From Bradyrhizobium guangzhouense (lineage in GTDB: Bacteria > Pseudomonadota > Alphaproteobacteria > Rhizobiales > Xanthobacteraceae), in the NCBI RefSeq assembly GCF_004114955.1, contig NZ_CP030053.1, forward strand, positions 3,162,001 to 3,226,000: DNA of 64,000 nucleotides, read 5' to 3'. Position 1 is the first letter of the stretch, and every line of letters starts with the position of its first letter. The position numbers were made by a program, and so were the translations under genes. Below, in pieces: positions 42,622 through 52,568 of the stretch. The notes under the pieces are model-generated. The model ran no database searches. It worked only from the letters and a program-made list of their open reading frames with translations, and had not been told where the DNA came from.

Positions 42622-43095
42622 TCATCCCATTGCCGACCGCCGCCTCGTTGCCGGCCGCAGCTTTACCATTGTATCGGGCTGACTGAGCAGCCGGCCATCC
42701 TCGGCGCGCAGTTCGAGCTTGCGCACCGGGCGGCCTTTGGCGCGATCGACCAGGATTGTCGTGATCTCCTCCGGATGATCATCGAATTCCTCGCTCCATT
42801 GCCGGAGTGCGACCAGGATCGGGAAGAGGCCGCGTCCCTTCGGCGTCAGCAGATATTCCTGGTAAGCGCTGCCGTCGGAGGCGGGGGCTGTTTCCAGGAT
42901 GCCGTGGTCGATCATCGAGCGCAGCCGCGCCGACAAGATGTTCTTGGCCATGCCGAGCTTGCTCTGAAACTCGCCGAAGCGGCGCACGCCGAACAGCGCC
43001 TCGCGGATGATCAGCAGCGACCACCAGTCGCCAATCGCCTCCAGCGATCGTGCGATCGGGCAGGCATCACCCTCAAAACTCGTTCGTTTCACCAT
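42622..43095 (-). CDS. HxlR family transcriptional regulator (divergent from SDR)
   Basis: A 157-residue winged-helix regulator. The HxlR opening has its conserved cysteine, C12, in GDACPIARSLEAIGDWW, followed by LLIIREALFGVRRFGEFQ and the recognition helix LSARLRSMIDHGIL. It is divergent from an SDR gene; a 22-bp perfect inverted repeat lies between them and is the likely operator. The conserved Cys is redox- or quinone-sensitive in some HxlR proteins; its role here is inferred. Confidence 0.9.
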   Translation of the reverse strand: MVKRTSFEGDACPIARSLEAIGDWWSLLIIREALFGVRRFGEFQSKLGMAKNILSARLRSMIDHGILETAPASDGSAYQEYLLTPKGRGLFPILVALRQWSEEFDDHPEEITTILVDRAKGRPVRKLELRAEDGRLLSQPDTMVKLRPATRRRSAMG

Positions 43096-43147
43096 CGTGC
43101 TGGTCCTATCGCATTCGCCCGATTTCGGCGTCGATCACGCGGATGTG

Positions 43148-43204
43148 TGGTTGCATCATAAAACCATGTGCCCTAGATGGCAACATGGTTTTATGATGCA
43201 ACCA
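43148..43204. promoter_or_regulatory. Perfect 22-bp inverted repeat, probable HxlR operator
   Basis: Arms 43148-43169 and 43183-43204 are exact reverse complements, separated by 13 bases. The arm core is GCATCATAAAACCATG. It lies between the divergent HxlR and SDR starts; the right arm ends 12 bases before the SDR ATG. Confidence 0.85.
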
Positions 43205-43216
43205 TTGGAGACGAAC

Positions 43217-43990
43217 ATGAGGCTTCGAGGCAAGACGGCACTGATCACCGGCGGCAATAGCGGCATTGGACTGGCAACGGCGAAGCTGTTCGTGGCCGAG
43301 GGCGCGAAGGTGATCGTCACCGGGCGCAACAAGGAGACGCTGGAAGCTGCAGCAAGGGAGCTCGGTCGGAACGCGATCGCGCTCGCTGCCGATACGACCG
43401 ACATCGCCGCGACCGAAGCTGCGATCAGGAAGGGCAGCGAGACATTCGGCAAGCTCGACATTTTGTTTGCCAATGCCGGCATCCCCGGCGGCACGCCGCT
43501 GGGATCTGCGACGCTCGAGGTCTTCGAGAAGGTGATCAGCACCAATCTCACCGGCGTGTTCTTCACGGTGCAATCGGCGCTGCCTTATATCAACGACAAT
43601 GCCTCGATCATTCTCAACGGCTCGGTGATTTCAGTGCTCGGCAATCCCGGCTATTCGGCTTACGGCGCGGCGAAGGCCGGCGTACGGGCGATGGCGCGGA
43701 TCATGGCCTCGGAACTGTCGCCGCGCGGCATTCGCGTGAATGTCGTTGCGCCCGGCGCGATTCGCACGCCGATCTGGGGCGCCGCGGTTGCAACGCCTGA
43801 AGCGGAGAAGGCGTTCGAGAAGCGTATCGGACTAGCGACGCCATTGGGGCGCATTGGTGAACCCGATCACATTTCCAAGACGGTGCTGTTCCTCGCCTCC
43901 GACGATGCCGCTCATATTCAGGGCCAGGAGATCTTCGTCGATGGCGGTGCAGTTGCGTCGCCCGCCGGCGCGCCGGTCTATCGGGGCTGA
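43217..43990 (+). CDS. SDR family NAD(P)-dependent oxidoreductase
   Basis: Classical short-chain dehydrogenase (257 residues). Rossmann motif TGGNSGIG at 11-18, NAG at about 86-88, catalytic S136, and YGAAK with Y149 and K153. GGAG lies 6 bases before the ATG at 43217; the longer frame reads through the operator and is rejected. It is probably repressed by the divergent HxlR protein. The substrate is unknown. Confidence 0.92.
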   Translation: MRLRGKTALITGGNSGIGLATAKLFVAEGAKVIVTGRNKETLEAAARELGRNAIALAADTTDIAATEAAIRKGSETFGKLDILFANAGIPGGTPLGSATLEVFEKVISTNLTGVFFTVQSALPYINDNASIILNGSVISVLGNPGYSAYGAAKAGVRAMARIMASELSPRGIRVNVVAPGAIRTPIWGAAVATPEAEKAFEKRIGLATPLGRIGEPDHISKTVLFLASDDAAHIQGQEIFVDGGAVASPAGAPVYRG

Positions 43991-44012
43991 TCAAATCAGT
44001 TTCAATTTGAAT

Positions 44013-44045
44013 CGGCCGGCGCCGCAAGACTGGTTGCGCCGGCCG
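44013..44045 (+). terminator. Possible transcription-end hairpin after SDR
   Basis: CGGCCGGCGC pairs perfectly with GCGCCGGCCG across a 13-base loop. No T run follows, so it may only stabilise the 3' end. Confidence 0.4.
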
Positions 44046-44164
44046 GTTCCCGCGTCTTGCGAGATGTATTTTCTAAAGCTTGCGTGACGCGTTGAACCTT
44101 CGTATGCGCTGCCGAGACTTTTCTACGGGCAGGGGGTCACAAGACTCATTTGAGGGAGCCCGTT

Positions 44165-44350
44165 ATGCCGAAAGCAGCACATATTTATTCTCCGATTTCA
44201 GCACCGCGTATTTACACCGAACGGTCCGCAGTTCCCGTCAAGGAGCGCTCCGACATGTCGGAGTTCATCGGGGTTGCGATTTTCTCCGGCGTCGGCCTGC
44301 TCGTGTCGCTCGTTGCCGTGATCCTGGGCGTGCAGGGCGCCTGGTTTTAG
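44165..44350 (+). CDS. Small membrane protein, unassigned
   Basis: A 61-residue product with GAGGGAG ahead of its ATG. The first half is polar (HIYSPISAPRIYTERS); the second is one membrane helix (FIGVAIFSGVGLLVSLVAVILGV). The excellent ribosome site is the main support for it being real. No homologue is named. Confidence 0.6.
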   Translation: MPKAAHIYSPISAPRIYTERSAVPVKERSDMSEFIGVAIFSGVGLLVSLVAVILGVQGAWF

Positions 44351-44406
44351 CTTTGCCGGTCTTTCAGCCGCCGCCGGGTCCGGCAGCGGCTGTCGTCGGG
44401 GCAGCC

Positions 44407-45015
44407 TTACGCCGCACGCAAGGAGCTGGCCGCCTGGAGCGCGCCGACCAGCGCTTTCTCGCGATGGTCAGGACCAACCTGGATTCCGTCAGCGACGATG
44501 AATTCAGGGGCCGTGATGCCCATGAACGCGAACACGCCGCGTAGATAGCTCTCGAGATGTTCGAGCGCGGCGGCTGGGGTGCCCGGGCCGTAATAGCCTC
44601 CGCGGGAAATCGCGAAGATCACACGCTTGCCGCCGGCAAGACCCTCCGGACCGCTCGCGCCATATTTGAACGTCTTTCCCGCCACCATCACGCGGTCGAT
44701 CCAGGCCTTGAGCTGGCTTGGAATCGTAAAATTGTACATGGGCGCGCCAATCACCACGACGTCGGCCGCGAGGAACTCATCCAGCACGGCGGCGCTCGCC
44801 GCGAGATCGGCACTGAGCTCCGCCGGTGCGGGGGCGCCCTGGGCGGCCGCGAGATGCGATCCGGAGAGATGCGCGAGCGGGGTCTGGGTCAGGTCGCGAT
44901 AGACGAGATCGAGCGTGGGTGTTGCCTGCCGGAGCCGGTCGACGATGGCGGCAGACACCTGCCTGGAGACGGAGTGGGGGCCGAGAACGCTGGAGTCGAT
45001 ATGGAGGAGTTTCAT
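44407..45015 (-). CDS. azoR: FMN-dependent NADH-azoreductase
   Basis: Flavodoxin-fold quinone/azo reductase (202 residues) that reduces quinones and azo dyes with NADH, detoxifying electrophiles. N-terminal FMN loop [14 protein letters not shown], then [18 protein letters not shown] and the central [12 protein letters not shown]. The ATG at 45015 begins MKLLHIDSS, the family standard; the longer frame crosses into the regulator region. It is divergent from an HxlR regulator, the same pairing as Bacillus YodB/AzoR1. Confidence 0.9.
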   Translation of the reverse strand: MKLLHIDSSVLGPHSVSRQVSAAIVDRLRQATPTLDLVYRDLTQTPLAHLSGSHLAAAQGAPAPAELSADLAASAAVLDEFLAADVVVIGAPMYNFTIPSQLKAWIDRVMVAGKTFKYGASGPEGLAGGKRVIFAISRGGYYGPGTPAAALEHLESYLRGVFAFMGITAPEFIVADGIQVGPDHREKALVGALQAASSLRAA

Positions 45016-45038
45016 TGGGGTCACCCATGGTATAGATT

Positions 45039-45054
45039 TGTAACCCGCGCTACA
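45039..45054. promoter_or_regulatory. Possible HxlR operator between azoR and its regulator
   Basis: TGTA (45039-45042) and TACA (45051-45054) form a short dyad with 8 bases between, within the 83-base divergent gap. HxlR proteins bind such short dyads, but the match is weak. Confidence 0.3.
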
Positions 45055-45098
45055 TGAGTGACTGCCGAAAACCCCGCAAGAACGCACTTTTTTGAGCC

Positions 45099-45512
45099 AT
45101 GGGCACATCTTTGGAACCGACACACAGCCGTTTGCCTGCCTTGCCGCGACGGCACGATCCCGATCACGCCGACTGCCGTAACGTCGCCTCGATCCTCGCG
45201 CGCGTCGGCGACAAATGGAGTGTGTTCGTCATCATGATGCTCAGCGACGGACCGAAGCGCTTCAATGAGCTCAAGCGCATGATCAACGGCATCTCGCAGC
45301 GGATGCTGACCCTGACGCTGCGCGGCCTCGAGCGCGACGGTCTCGTCACGCGCACGATCTTCCCGACCATTCCGCCGCGCGTCGATTACGAGCTGACCGA
45401 TCTCGGCCGCGGGCTGCAGGCGCCGGTGAAGGCGCTGGGTGAGTGGGCGATTACGCATCAGGACCAGATCGCGGCGGCAAGGTCGCGGTTTGACGAGCGG
45501 AACGGTGGTTAG
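45099..45512 (+). CDS. HxlR family regulator with conserved redox cysteine
   Basis: A 137-residue winged-helix regulator. C26 lies in [18 protein letters not shown], the position of the redox-sensing Cys of YodB and HypR; the recognition helix is [19 protein letters not shown]. Divergence from azoR supports a quinone- or diamide-responsive repressor. That role is inferred from the family and context. Confidence 0.88.
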   Translation: MGTSLEPTHSRLPALPRRHDPDHADCRNVASILARVGDKWSVFVIMMLSDGPKRFNELKRMINGISQRMLTLTLRGLERDGLVTRTIFPTIPPRVDYELTDLGRGLQAPVKALGEWAITHQDQIAAARSRFDERNGG

Positions 45513-45550
45513 CAAATTACTTTGGTGAGATGCGAGCCAGGTGCTCCGAA

Positions 45551-45684
45551 CACCTCTCCCGAAGGGAGAGGTCGGGTCGCATCGTAAGATGCGATCCGGG
45601 TGAGGGGTTCCGGTCTCACGGGACGCCGCGGCCCCTCACCCGGATTGCTGCGCAATCCGACCTCTCCCCGCTGGGGAGAGGTGA
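45551..45684. repeat. Intergenic palindromic element, family D (copy 1)
   Basis: Starts CACCTCTCCCGAAGGGAG and ends GGGGAGAGGTG, with nested palindromes around GCATCGTAAGATGC and GATTGCTGCGCAATC. Related to the copy at 60271. It lies between the HxlR gene and dprA. Confidence 0.88.
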
Positions 45685-45711
45685 CCGGGCCAGCCGAACG
45701 AGCCAACCTAG

Positions 45712-46830
45712 TTAGAGCAACGACACCAGTCCGCCGCCGTGCCGCTCGAGCCGGCCGGCGAGCTCGAGCTCCAGCAGCACAGTGCGTACGATCGCCGGCG
45801 AAGCGCCGGACATCCGCACCAGATCGTCGATCGAGATGGGGGCGGGGCCGAGCAGGCCGGTGATCTGATCGCGGTCGTCGCCTTGCGGGTCGCTCTCGAA
45901 CGGTTCGCTGTCGGGCTCGCTCGCAGGACGCATCAGCGGCCGCTCCATGATCGGCTGAACCGCGTTGATGATATCGGCGGCTTCCGTGACCAGCGTCGCG
46001 CCCTGCTTGATCAGATCGTTGGTGCCGGCAGCGCGCGGATCGAGCGGCGAGCCGGGGACTGCGAACACCTCGCGGCCCTGTTCGGCTGCCATGCGCGCGG
46101 TGATCAGCGAGCCCGAGCGGTGCGCGGCTTCCACCACGACCACGCCGAGCGATGCGCCCGAGATCAGCCGGTTGCGGCGGGGAAAGTCGCGGGCACGCGG
46201 CTCGTGGCCGAGCGGCATTTCGGAGATCGCCGCGCCCTGTTGATCGAGGACCGCGCCGAGCAGATCGCCATGCTCGGGCGGATAGATGCAATCATGGCCG
46301 CCGGCGAGTACCGCGATGGTGCCGCTCGCGACGCTGGCGCGGTGCGCGGCCTGGTCGACGCCGCGGGCAAGGCCGGAGATGATGATGAAGCCGGCTTCGC
46401 CAAGCTCGCGCGCGAGCTGGCCGGCGAATTTCAGGCCGGCGCCGGAGGCATTGCGCGAGCCGACGATCGCGATCATCGGACGCATCAGTGCTGCGACGTC
46501 GCCGCGCACCGCCAGCAACGGCGGGGCATCGTCGAGCGTCGCGAGCCGCGCCGGATAGCCGTCCTCGCCGGGCGCGCGCCAGGCGATGCCGAACTTGCGG
46601 CTCGCGACGAGCTCGGCCCTCGCTTCATCGACGCTGCAGATGCGGCCGGATCGCTGTGCGCCGCCGCGTCGCGCCAGATCCGGCAGCCGCTCCAGCGCGG
46701 CACGCGCCGTGCCGAAATGTTCGACCAGTGACCGGAAGGTGCGCGGCCCGACATTGTCGGAGCGGATCAGCCGCAAACGGTCGATCCGCTCTTGCTCGGT
46801 CAGCTCGGTGCTCGGATTGATGGCGTCCAC
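45712..46830 (-). CDS. dprA: DNA processing protein DprA
   Basis: Rossmann-fold protein that loads RecA on incoming single-stranded DNA. In 372 residues: an N-terminal SAM-like region, the DprA core [28 protein letters not shown] and [10 protein letters not shown], and a C-terminal winged-helix ([28 protein letters not shown]). The GTG at 46830 is chosen because AAGGAG lies 6 bases upstream; the ATG frames to 46854 or 46878 lack such a site. It sits near topA, a common Rhizobiales order, although accessory genes intervene. Confidence 0.93.
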   Translation of the reverse strand: MDAINPSTELTEQERIDRLRLIRSDNVGPRTFRSLVEHFGTARAALERLPDLARRGGAQRSGRICSVDEARAELVASRKFGIAWRAPGEDGYPARLATLDDAPPLLAVRGDVAALMRPMIAIVGSRNASGAGLKFAGQLARELGEAGFIIISGLARGVDQAAHRASVASGTIAVLAGGHDCIYPPEHGDLLGAVLDQQGAAISEMPLGHEPRARDFPRRNRLISGASLGVVVVEAAHRSGSLITARMAAEQGREVFAVPGSPLDPRAAGTNDLIKQGATLVTEAADIINAVQPIMERPLMRPASEPDSEPFESDPQGDDRDQITGLLGPAPISIDDLVRMSGASPAIVRTVLLELELAGRLERHGGGLVSLL

Positions 46831-46944
46831 GGCGTCTCCTTGTGGGCGCAGCATGGAGCAACCTGAGGGCGTGGGCAACAGCGGCGTGCGCTTGCGCAGC
46901 CTCGCCCCGATGCTAAAAGCGATACCAATAAGAAAGGTGTTGCC

Positions 46945-48189
46945 ATGATTTCACTTGCCGATCTCCAGCGCCGCATCGAAGCGGGCGAGCTTTCGCCCGA
47001 TGCCGCGATCGCGCAGTCGCATGCCGCGATCGAGGCCAAAGACAAGGATGTTCGTGCCTTCGTCCGGCACGACACAGCGGCGAAGGCGCAGGTCTCCGGA
47101 CCGCTGCGCGGTATCGCGGTCGGCATCAAGGACATCATCGACACTGCCAATATGCCGACGGAGATGGGCTCGGAGATCTATCGCGGCTGGCAGCCGCGCG
47201 CCGATGCGCCCGTGGTGATGATGTTGAAGCGGGCCGGCGCCACCATCGTCGGCAAGACCACGACCACGGCGTTCGCCTCGCGCGATCCGACGCCGACGCT
47301 CAATCCGCACAATCCCGGCCATACGCCTGGGGGGTCGTCCTCGGGCTCGGCGGCTGCCGTGGGCGCCGGCATGATTCCGCTGGCGCTGGGCACCCAGACC
47401 GGCGGCTCGGTGATCCGGCCTGCCGCCTATTGCGGCGCTGCCGCGATCAAGCCGTCGTTTCGCATGCTGCCGACGGTTGGCGTGAAATGCTATTCGTGGG
47501 CGCTCGATACGGTCGGCCTGTTCGGATCGCGCGCGGAAGATCTGGCGCGCGGACTTTTGGGGATGACCGGCCGCAGCGAATTCTCAGGCATTGCGCCGGC
47601 GAAGTCGCCGCGTATCGGCGTGGTCAGGCAAGAGTTTGCCGAGGCCGTCGAGCCGGCCGCGGAAGAGGGCTTGCGGACCGCGATCAAGGCGGCCGAGAAG
47701 GCCGGGGCCAGCGTGCAAATCATCGATCTGCCCGTGGCGGTCAAGGAAGCCTGGCGCATCCATCCCATCATCCAGGACTTTGAGGCGCATCGCGCGCTCG
47801 CCTGGGAGTTCGACCAGCATCATGACGAGATCGCGCCGCTGCTGCGCGCCAGCCTCGATGAGACGGTCAGGCTGACGCCGAAAGAATATGACGATGCGCG
47901 CCGCGTCGCCCGCCGCGGCCGTCGCGAGCTTGGCGAAGTGTTCGAAGGTTTGGACGTGCTGCTCACATATTCCGCGCCGGGCACCGCACCGGCCAAGGAG
48001 CTCGCCTCGACCGGCTCGCCCCGCTATAACAGGCTGTGGACGCTAATGGGCAATCCTTGCGTCAACGTGCCGGTGATGAAGGTCGGCGGCCTGCCTATCG
48101 GCGTGCAGGTGATCGCACGGTTCGGCAACGATCCCGGCGCGCTTGCCGCGGCGTGGTTCCTGGAGAATGCGCTGGCGAATTCAGGCTAG
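46945..48189 (+). CDS. Amidase (amidase signature family)
   Basis: Hydrolyses an amide to acid and ammonia (414 residues). The Ser-cisSer-Lys triad is K62 (VGIKDII), S131 in [12 protein letters not shown], and S155 in [12 protein letters not shown], with the expected 24-residue spacing. It lacks the extra C-terminal region of GatA and is distinct from it. Divergent from dprA, its stop overlaps the convergent patatin gene by 9 bases. The substrate is unknown. Confidence 0.92.
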   Translation: MISLADLQRRIEAGELSPDAAIAQSHAAIEAKDKDVRAFVRHDTAAKAQVSGPLRGIAVGIKDIIDTANMPTEMGSEIYRGWQPRADAPVVMMLKRAGATIVGKTTTTAFASRDPTPTLNPHNPGHTPGGSSSGSAAAVGAGMIPLALGTQTGGSVIRPAAYCGAAAIKPSFRMLPTVGVKCYSWALDTVGLFGSRAEDLARGLLGMTGRSEFSGIAPAKSPRIGVVRQEFAEAVEPAAEEGLRTAIKAAEKAGASVQIIDLPVAVKEAWRIHPIIQDFEAHRALAWEFDQHHDEIAPLLRASLDETVRLTPKEYDDARRVARRGRRELGEVFEGLDVLLTYSAPGTAPAKELASTGSPRYNRLWTLMGNPCVNVPVMKVGGLPIGVQVIARFGNDPGALAAAWFLENALANSG

Positions 48190-49368
48190 CGCGGGTTCGG
48201 CTACGGACAATGCGCGTTGGACGTCAGCGCCCGTCGCGCCTTGCCTGAGCCAGCGCTCGGCAGCCTCACGGCCGCTTCGGTGCAGCAGGCGGATGAAGCC
48301 GCGGCCGAGATCGGTCGACGAGCGTTGCGCCAAGCCCTCGATCGAATCTTCGGCGGCGATCCTGGAGAGCCGCAGCGCGGGCGCTACGTGCGGCTGCGCC
48401 CATTCGATCGCAGCGATCTCGGCCTTGAGTGCGGCATTGGCCGCGATCTGGTCGAGGCGGCGGTCGATCGCGGCGAGCGTGATGGGCACGTAAGCATCGC
48501 GCGTCGGCGTGACCTGGATGAGAAGCAAATCGGCTGATGTCGATTGTTGCGCCAGCTTGATCAGCGGCGGATTGCCGCCGAAGCCGCCATCCCAATAGGC
48601 CTCGCCGTCGATCTCGACGGCGCAGTGGACGAGGGGCGGGCAGGTCGAGGCGAGCGCGACATCGGCGGTGATGACCTGGTTGCCAAAAATCTGCTGCTGG
48701 CCGTCGCGGATCCGCGTCGCCGCGATCAGCAGCTTCGGGCATTTCGGATCGCGCAAGGCGGTAAAATCGATGTCACGCGAGAGCGCCTGGCGCAGCGGGT
48801 CGAGATCGAACGGATCGAACTGGCCGGAGCGCAGCGTCGGGCCGAAGGCGACCGAGCTTCCCGCCGGCGAGAAGCCGCCGACCAGCATCAGCGAGCGGAA
48901 CGAGGCTTCGTGCATCAGCCGGGTCCAGAACCGGTTCAGCCTCCTGCGAGCGCCTTCGCGGCCGCCCTCGACAAGGCCGCAGCCGAGGAGCAGCGCGTTG
49001 ATGGCGCCGGCGCTGGCGCCGCTGATGGTGTCGAAGTCGATGGATGGCTCTTCCAGGAGCCGCTCCAGCACGCCCCAAGTGAAGGCGGCAAAGCTGCCGC
49101 CGCCCTGCAAGGCGAGCGAGAGTGTCGGCGGTGGCCATCGTTCGGCGCGCGCTCGCACGGATGCGACGGGCGGGGGCGCTGGTGCGACCTCGACCATCAC
49201 CGGGGCTTGCACGCCGGGAGCAGGTCGCTGTGGCGGAACGGAAAGAGGCTCTCGGGCCGCAGGCAGCGAGGGCGCATCCGACCAGATGTTGGTCAGCGAG
49301 AGCAGGCGGCTTGCCGCAGTGCCCTGCGCGCTACCGTCATCATGCGTGCCGTCAATCTTCCCGCTCAT
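48181..49368 (-). CDS. Patatin-like phospholipase
   Basis: A 395-residue lipid acyl hydrolase. Oxyanion GGGS at about 89-92 (LALQGGGSFAAFTWG), nucleophile S119 in GASAG, and the Asp of DGGFGG complete the patatin dyad. The N-terminal 80 residues are a low-complexity Pro-rich linker. I use the ATG at 49368; the frame goes on to 49431. It is the sort of enzyme that releases fatty acids from phospholipids or PHB-like esters. Its stop overlaps the convergent amidase. Confidence 0.88.
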   Translation of the reverse strand: MSGKIDGTHDDGSAQGTAASRLLSLTNIWSDAPSLPAAREPLSVPPQRPAPGVQAPVMVEVAPAPPPVASVRARAERWPPPTLSLALQGGGSFAAFTWGVLERLLEEPSIDFDTISGASAGAINALLLGCGLVEGGREGARRRLNRFWTRLMHEASFRSLMLVGGFSPAGSSVAFGPTLRSGQFDPFDLDPLRQALSRDIDFTALRDPKCPKLLIAATRIRDGQQQIFGNQVITADVALASTCPPLVHCAVEIDGEAYWDGGFGGNPPLIKLAQQSTSADLLLIQVTPTRDAYVPITLAAIDRRLDQIAANAALKAEIAAIEWAQPHVAPALRLSRIAAEDSIEGLAQRSSTDLGRGFIRLLHRSGREAAERWLRQGATGADVQRALSVAEPALA

Positions 49369-49537
49369 TCTGAGCAACCGCGTAACGCCATGTCCACTGT
49401 CAGGATGACAGGCATGGAACCCGACCGCCACTAGCTCCCACGAGTCGGGTGAAAGTTGCGAACAGGATTTGGCATATAATGCGGAAGAGGCGCGGCGGTA
49501 TCCGTACTTTTTCCGGTCTCGGAGTCGAAAGCGCGAC

Positions 49538-50134
49538 TTAAGCCTTCTCGCCGATGCGGCCTTCTTTTCCCGATTGCAGCCGCTTGATGTTCTCGCGATG
49601 CATGTAGAACAGCAGCAGCGTCAGCACGACGGACAGTGAGGCCAGGGCAAGGTGTCCGAACCACCACAGGAACAGCGGCGTGATGAAGGCTGCCACCAGC
49701 GCCGAGAGCGAGGAGTAACGGGTGGTGAAGGCGGTGGCGAGCCAGATTACGCAGAACACCAGCGCTGCCGGCCAGAACAGGCCGAGCAGGATGCCGATAT
49801 AGACGGCGACGCCCTTGCCGCCTTTGAATTTGAGCCAGACCGGAAAGAGGTGGCCGAGGAAGGCGCCGAGACCCGCCAGCATCGCGGCGTTGGGGCCGGC
49901 GAGATAGCCTGAAATCACCACCGCCGCTGTGCCCTTGAGCGCGTCGAGCAGCAGGGTTGCTGCGGCAAGGCCCTTGCGGCCGGTGCGCAGCACATTGGTG
50001 GCGCCGATATTGCCGGAGCCGATCGAGCGCAGATCCTGCGTTCCGGCGAGCCGGGTCAGGATCAGCCCGAACGGGACAGAACCGAAGAGGTAGCCGATGA
50101 TGAAGGCCACCGGCAGCAATGCATCAAGCCCCAT
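49538..50134 (-). CDS. plsY: Glycerol-3-phosphate acyltransferase PlsY
   Basis: Inner-membrane enzyme that acylates glycerol-3-phosphate from acyl-phosphate, the first phospholipid step. In 198 residues: motif 1 [13 protein letters not shown], motif 2 [17 protein letters not shown] and motif 3 HREN (MHRENIKR) are all present among about five helices. It lies 29 bases downstream of pyrX on the same strand, the usual rhizobial order, and is probably co-transcribed with pyrB-pyrX. Confidence 0.96.
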   Translation of the reverse strand: MGLDALLPVAFIIGYLFGSVPFGLILTRLAGTQDLRSIGSGNIGATNVLRTGRKGLAAATLLLDALKGTAAVVISGYLAGPNAAMLAGLGAFLGHLFPVWLKFKGGKGVAVYIGILLGLFWPAALVFCVIWLATAFTTRYSSLSALVAAFITPLFLWWFGHLALASLSVVLTLLLFYMHRENIKRLQSGKEGRIGEKA

Positions 50135-50163
50135 GGCTGTCTCTCCATGGCTGACAGCGCCCG

Positions 50164-51474
50164 TTAGACATGCTCGTAAACCGTTCGACCGCCGACGATG
50201 GTCCTGATGGCGCGGCCTGTAAAGCGCGCCTCGTCGAACGGGGTGTTCTTGCAGGGTGATTTGAGGTCGGCGGGATCGACCACCCAGGGGACATCGAGGT
50301 CGATCACCACGACATCGGCCGGGCTGCCCACGCGCAGGGTTCCGCCGGGCAAGCCAAGCAGTTCGGCCGGCCGGGTGGACATCGCCCGGATCAGCGTCTT
50401 GAGGTCGAGCTCGTCATTGTGAACCAGCCGCAGCCCCGCCGGCAGCATGGTCTCGAGCCCGATGGCGCCGGGAGCGGCTTCCGCGAAGGGCAGGCGCTTG
50501 ACCTCGACGTCCTGCGGGTTGTGGTCGGACATGATGACGTCGACGAGGCCGGAGGCGACCGCCTCAACCAGCGCGCGGCGATCGTCCTCGGTGCGCAGCG
50601 GCGGCGACAGCTTCAGGAACGAGCGGTAGGGGCCGATGTCGTTCTCGTTCAGCGCAAGATGATTGATCGAGACCGAGGCGCTGACGGCAAGGCCCGCCTC
50701 GCGCGCACGCTTCATGATCTCGAGCGAGTCGATGCAGGACAGCGAGGCCGCGTGGTAGCGGCCGCCGGTCAGTGCGACGAGGCGCATGTCGCGCTCGAGC
50801 ATCACGGCCTCGGCGGCCTTCGGGATGCCCATCAGGCCGAGGCGCGAGGCGAACTCGCCCTCGTTCATCACGCCTTCGCCGACGAGGTCAGGGTCCTCGG
50901 TGTGATGCACGATCAGCGCGTCGAAATCGCGGGCGTAGGTCAGCGCACGGCGCATCACCTGCGAATTGGTGACGCTGCGATCGCCATCGCTGAAAGCGAC
51001 GGCGCCGGCGGCCTTGAGCAGGCCGAACTCGGTCATCTCCTCGCCGCGCATGCCCTTGGTGAGCGCCGCCATCGGCTGGATGTTGACGATCGCGGTATCG
51101 CGCGCGCGGCGCATCACGAAATCGACGGTCGCCGAATTGTCGATGACGGGAGACGTATCAGGCTGGCAGATGATGGTGGTGATGCCGCCGGTCGCGGCCG
51201 CCTGGCTGGCGCTCGCAAAGGTCTCGCGATGGCTGAAGCCGGGCTCGCCGACAAAGGCGCGCATGTCGATCAGGCCGGGCGCCACGATCTTGCCGGAGCA
51301 ATTGACGACGTCGGTGCCCTCGGGGACGCCGGCAGCGCCGATGCCGCGGCGGATCTCGCGGATGATGCCGTCGGCAATCAGGACGTCGCCGGGGCCATCG
51401 AAATCCCTCGAGGGATCGACGACGCGGGCGTTGGCGAGCAGGATCGGGCGGCGGTCGGTCAGCATGGCGGCCAT
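50164..51474 (-). CDS. pyrX: Dihydroorotase-like protein PyrX (metal-binding HxH motif missing)
   Basis: Amidohydrolase-fold protein of 436 residues. The normal dihydroorotase metal site DxHxHxREPG reads [10 protein letters not shown] here (about residues 70-79), so both histidines are absent. Other parts of the fold are kept ([37 protein letters not shown]). It is therefore likely a non-catalytic PyrX, known as a structural partner of aspartate carbamoyltransferase. It overlaps pyrB as TGATG, indicating coupled translation. Confidence 0.85.
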   Translation of the reverse strand: MAAMLTDRRPILLANARVVDPSRDFDGPGDVLIADGIIREIRRGIGAAGVPEGTDVVNCSGKIVAPGLIDMRAFVGEPGFSHRETFASASQAAATGGITTIICQPDTSPVIDNSATVDFVMRRARDTAIVNIQPMAALTKGMRGEEMTEFGLLKAAGAVAFSDGDRSVTNSQVMRRALTYARDFDALIVHHTEDPDLVGEGVMNEGEFASRLGLMGIPKAAEAVMLERDMRLVALTGGRYHAASLSCIDSLEIMKRAREAGLAVSASVSINHLALNENDIGPYRSFLKLSPPLRTEDDRRALVEAVASGLVDVIMSDHNPQDVEVKRLPFAEAAPGAIGLETMLPAGLRLVHNDELDLKTLIRAMSTRPAELLGLPGGTLRVGSPADVVVIDLDVPWVVDPADLKSPCKNTPFDEARFTGRAIRTIVGGRTVYEHV

Positions 51475-52421
51475 CACGCGTTCGGCAGGTTACGGGCGAG
51501 CGCTTCCAGCACCGCCATGCGCACGGCAACCCCCATCTCCACCTGTTCGCGGATCAGGGACTGCGCGCCGTCGGCCACGGCCGTGTCGATCTCGACGCCG
51601 CGGTTCATGGGGCCGGGATGCATCACGAGCGCATCGGGCTTGGCGTAGCCGAGCTTCTTCTGGTCGAGCCCGAAATAGTGGAAGTACTCCGAGGTCGACG
51701 GCACGAAGGAGCCGTTCATGCGCTCGCGCTGCAGCCGCAGCATCATCACAATATCCGCGCCGTTGAGTCCCTCGCGCATGTCGCGCGCAACCTCGACGCC
51801 CATCCGCTCGATGCCTGTGGGCAGCAGCGTGGAGGGACCGACGACGCGGACGCGGGCGCCCATGGTGTTGAGCAGGATGATGTTGGAGCGGGCGACACGC
51901 GAATGCAGCACGTCGCCGCAGATCGCGACCACGAGGCCCTCGATCCGGCCCTTGTTGCGGCGGATGGTGAGCGCGTCGAGCAGCGCCTGGGTCGGATGCT
52001 CATGCGCGCCGTCGCCGGCATTGATCACGGAACCGTCGACCTTGCGCGCCAGCAGTTCCACCGCGCCGGAGGCGTGATGGCGCACCACCAGGATGTCAGG
52101 GTGCATGGCGTTGAGTGTCATCGCGGTGTCGACCAGCGTCTCGCCCTTCTTGATGGACGAGGAGGACACCGACATGTTCATGACGTCGGCACCGAGGCGC
52201 TTGCCCGCGAGTTCGAACGAGGATTGCGTTCGGGTGGACGCCTCGAAGAAGAGGTTCACCTGCGTCCGTCCACGCAGGACGGTGCGCTTCTTGTCAACCT
52301 GGCGGTTGAGCTCGACATATTCTTCGGACAGGTCGAGGAGGCCGGTAATGTCGGCCGCGGAAAGGCCCTCGATGCCCAGCAAATGCCGGTGGCCGAGGAC
52401 GAAGGTCGATTTCGATGTCAT
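51474..52421 (-). CDS. pyrB: Aspartate carbamoyltransferase catalytic subunit
   Basis: Condenses carbamoyl phosphate and aspartate in pyrimidine synthesis. In 315 residues: carbamoyl-phosphate loop STRTQ at 62-66 ([15 protein letters not shown]) and [14 protein letters not shown], both diagnostic. The ATG at 52421 gives [15 protein letters not shown]; the long upstream frame is noise. It heads pyrB-pyrX-plsY and is divergent from the VanX-like gene. No pyrI regulatory subunit is seen. Confidence 0.96.
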   Translation of the reverse strand: MTSKSTFVLGHRHLLGIEGLSAADITGLLDLSEEYVELNRQVDKKRTVLRGRTQVNLFFEASTRTQSSFELAGKRLGADVMNMSVSSSSIKKGETLVDTAMTLNAMHPDILVVRHHASGAVELLARKVDGSVINAGDGAHEHPTQALLDALTIRRNKGRIEGLVVAICGDVLHSRVARSNIILLNTMGARVRVVGPSTLLPTGIERMGVEVARDMREGLNGADIVMMLRLQRERMNGSFVPSTSEYFHYFGLDQKKLGYAKPDALVMHPGPMNRGVEIDTAVADGAQSLIREQVEMGVAVRMAVLEALARNLPNA

Positions 52422-52568
52422 TAAAGCGAGAGCTATAGGCGCGGATGGCTGATGGAGCAAGGGCCAATGCCGGGGCGGGGAGTTATCCCCTGATCTGTCG
52501 GCTTTCTCGCCGTAAAAAGGGCGTGGGCGGCCGAGACAAGCCTGGGTGTGACGATGCAGGGGCATTCT

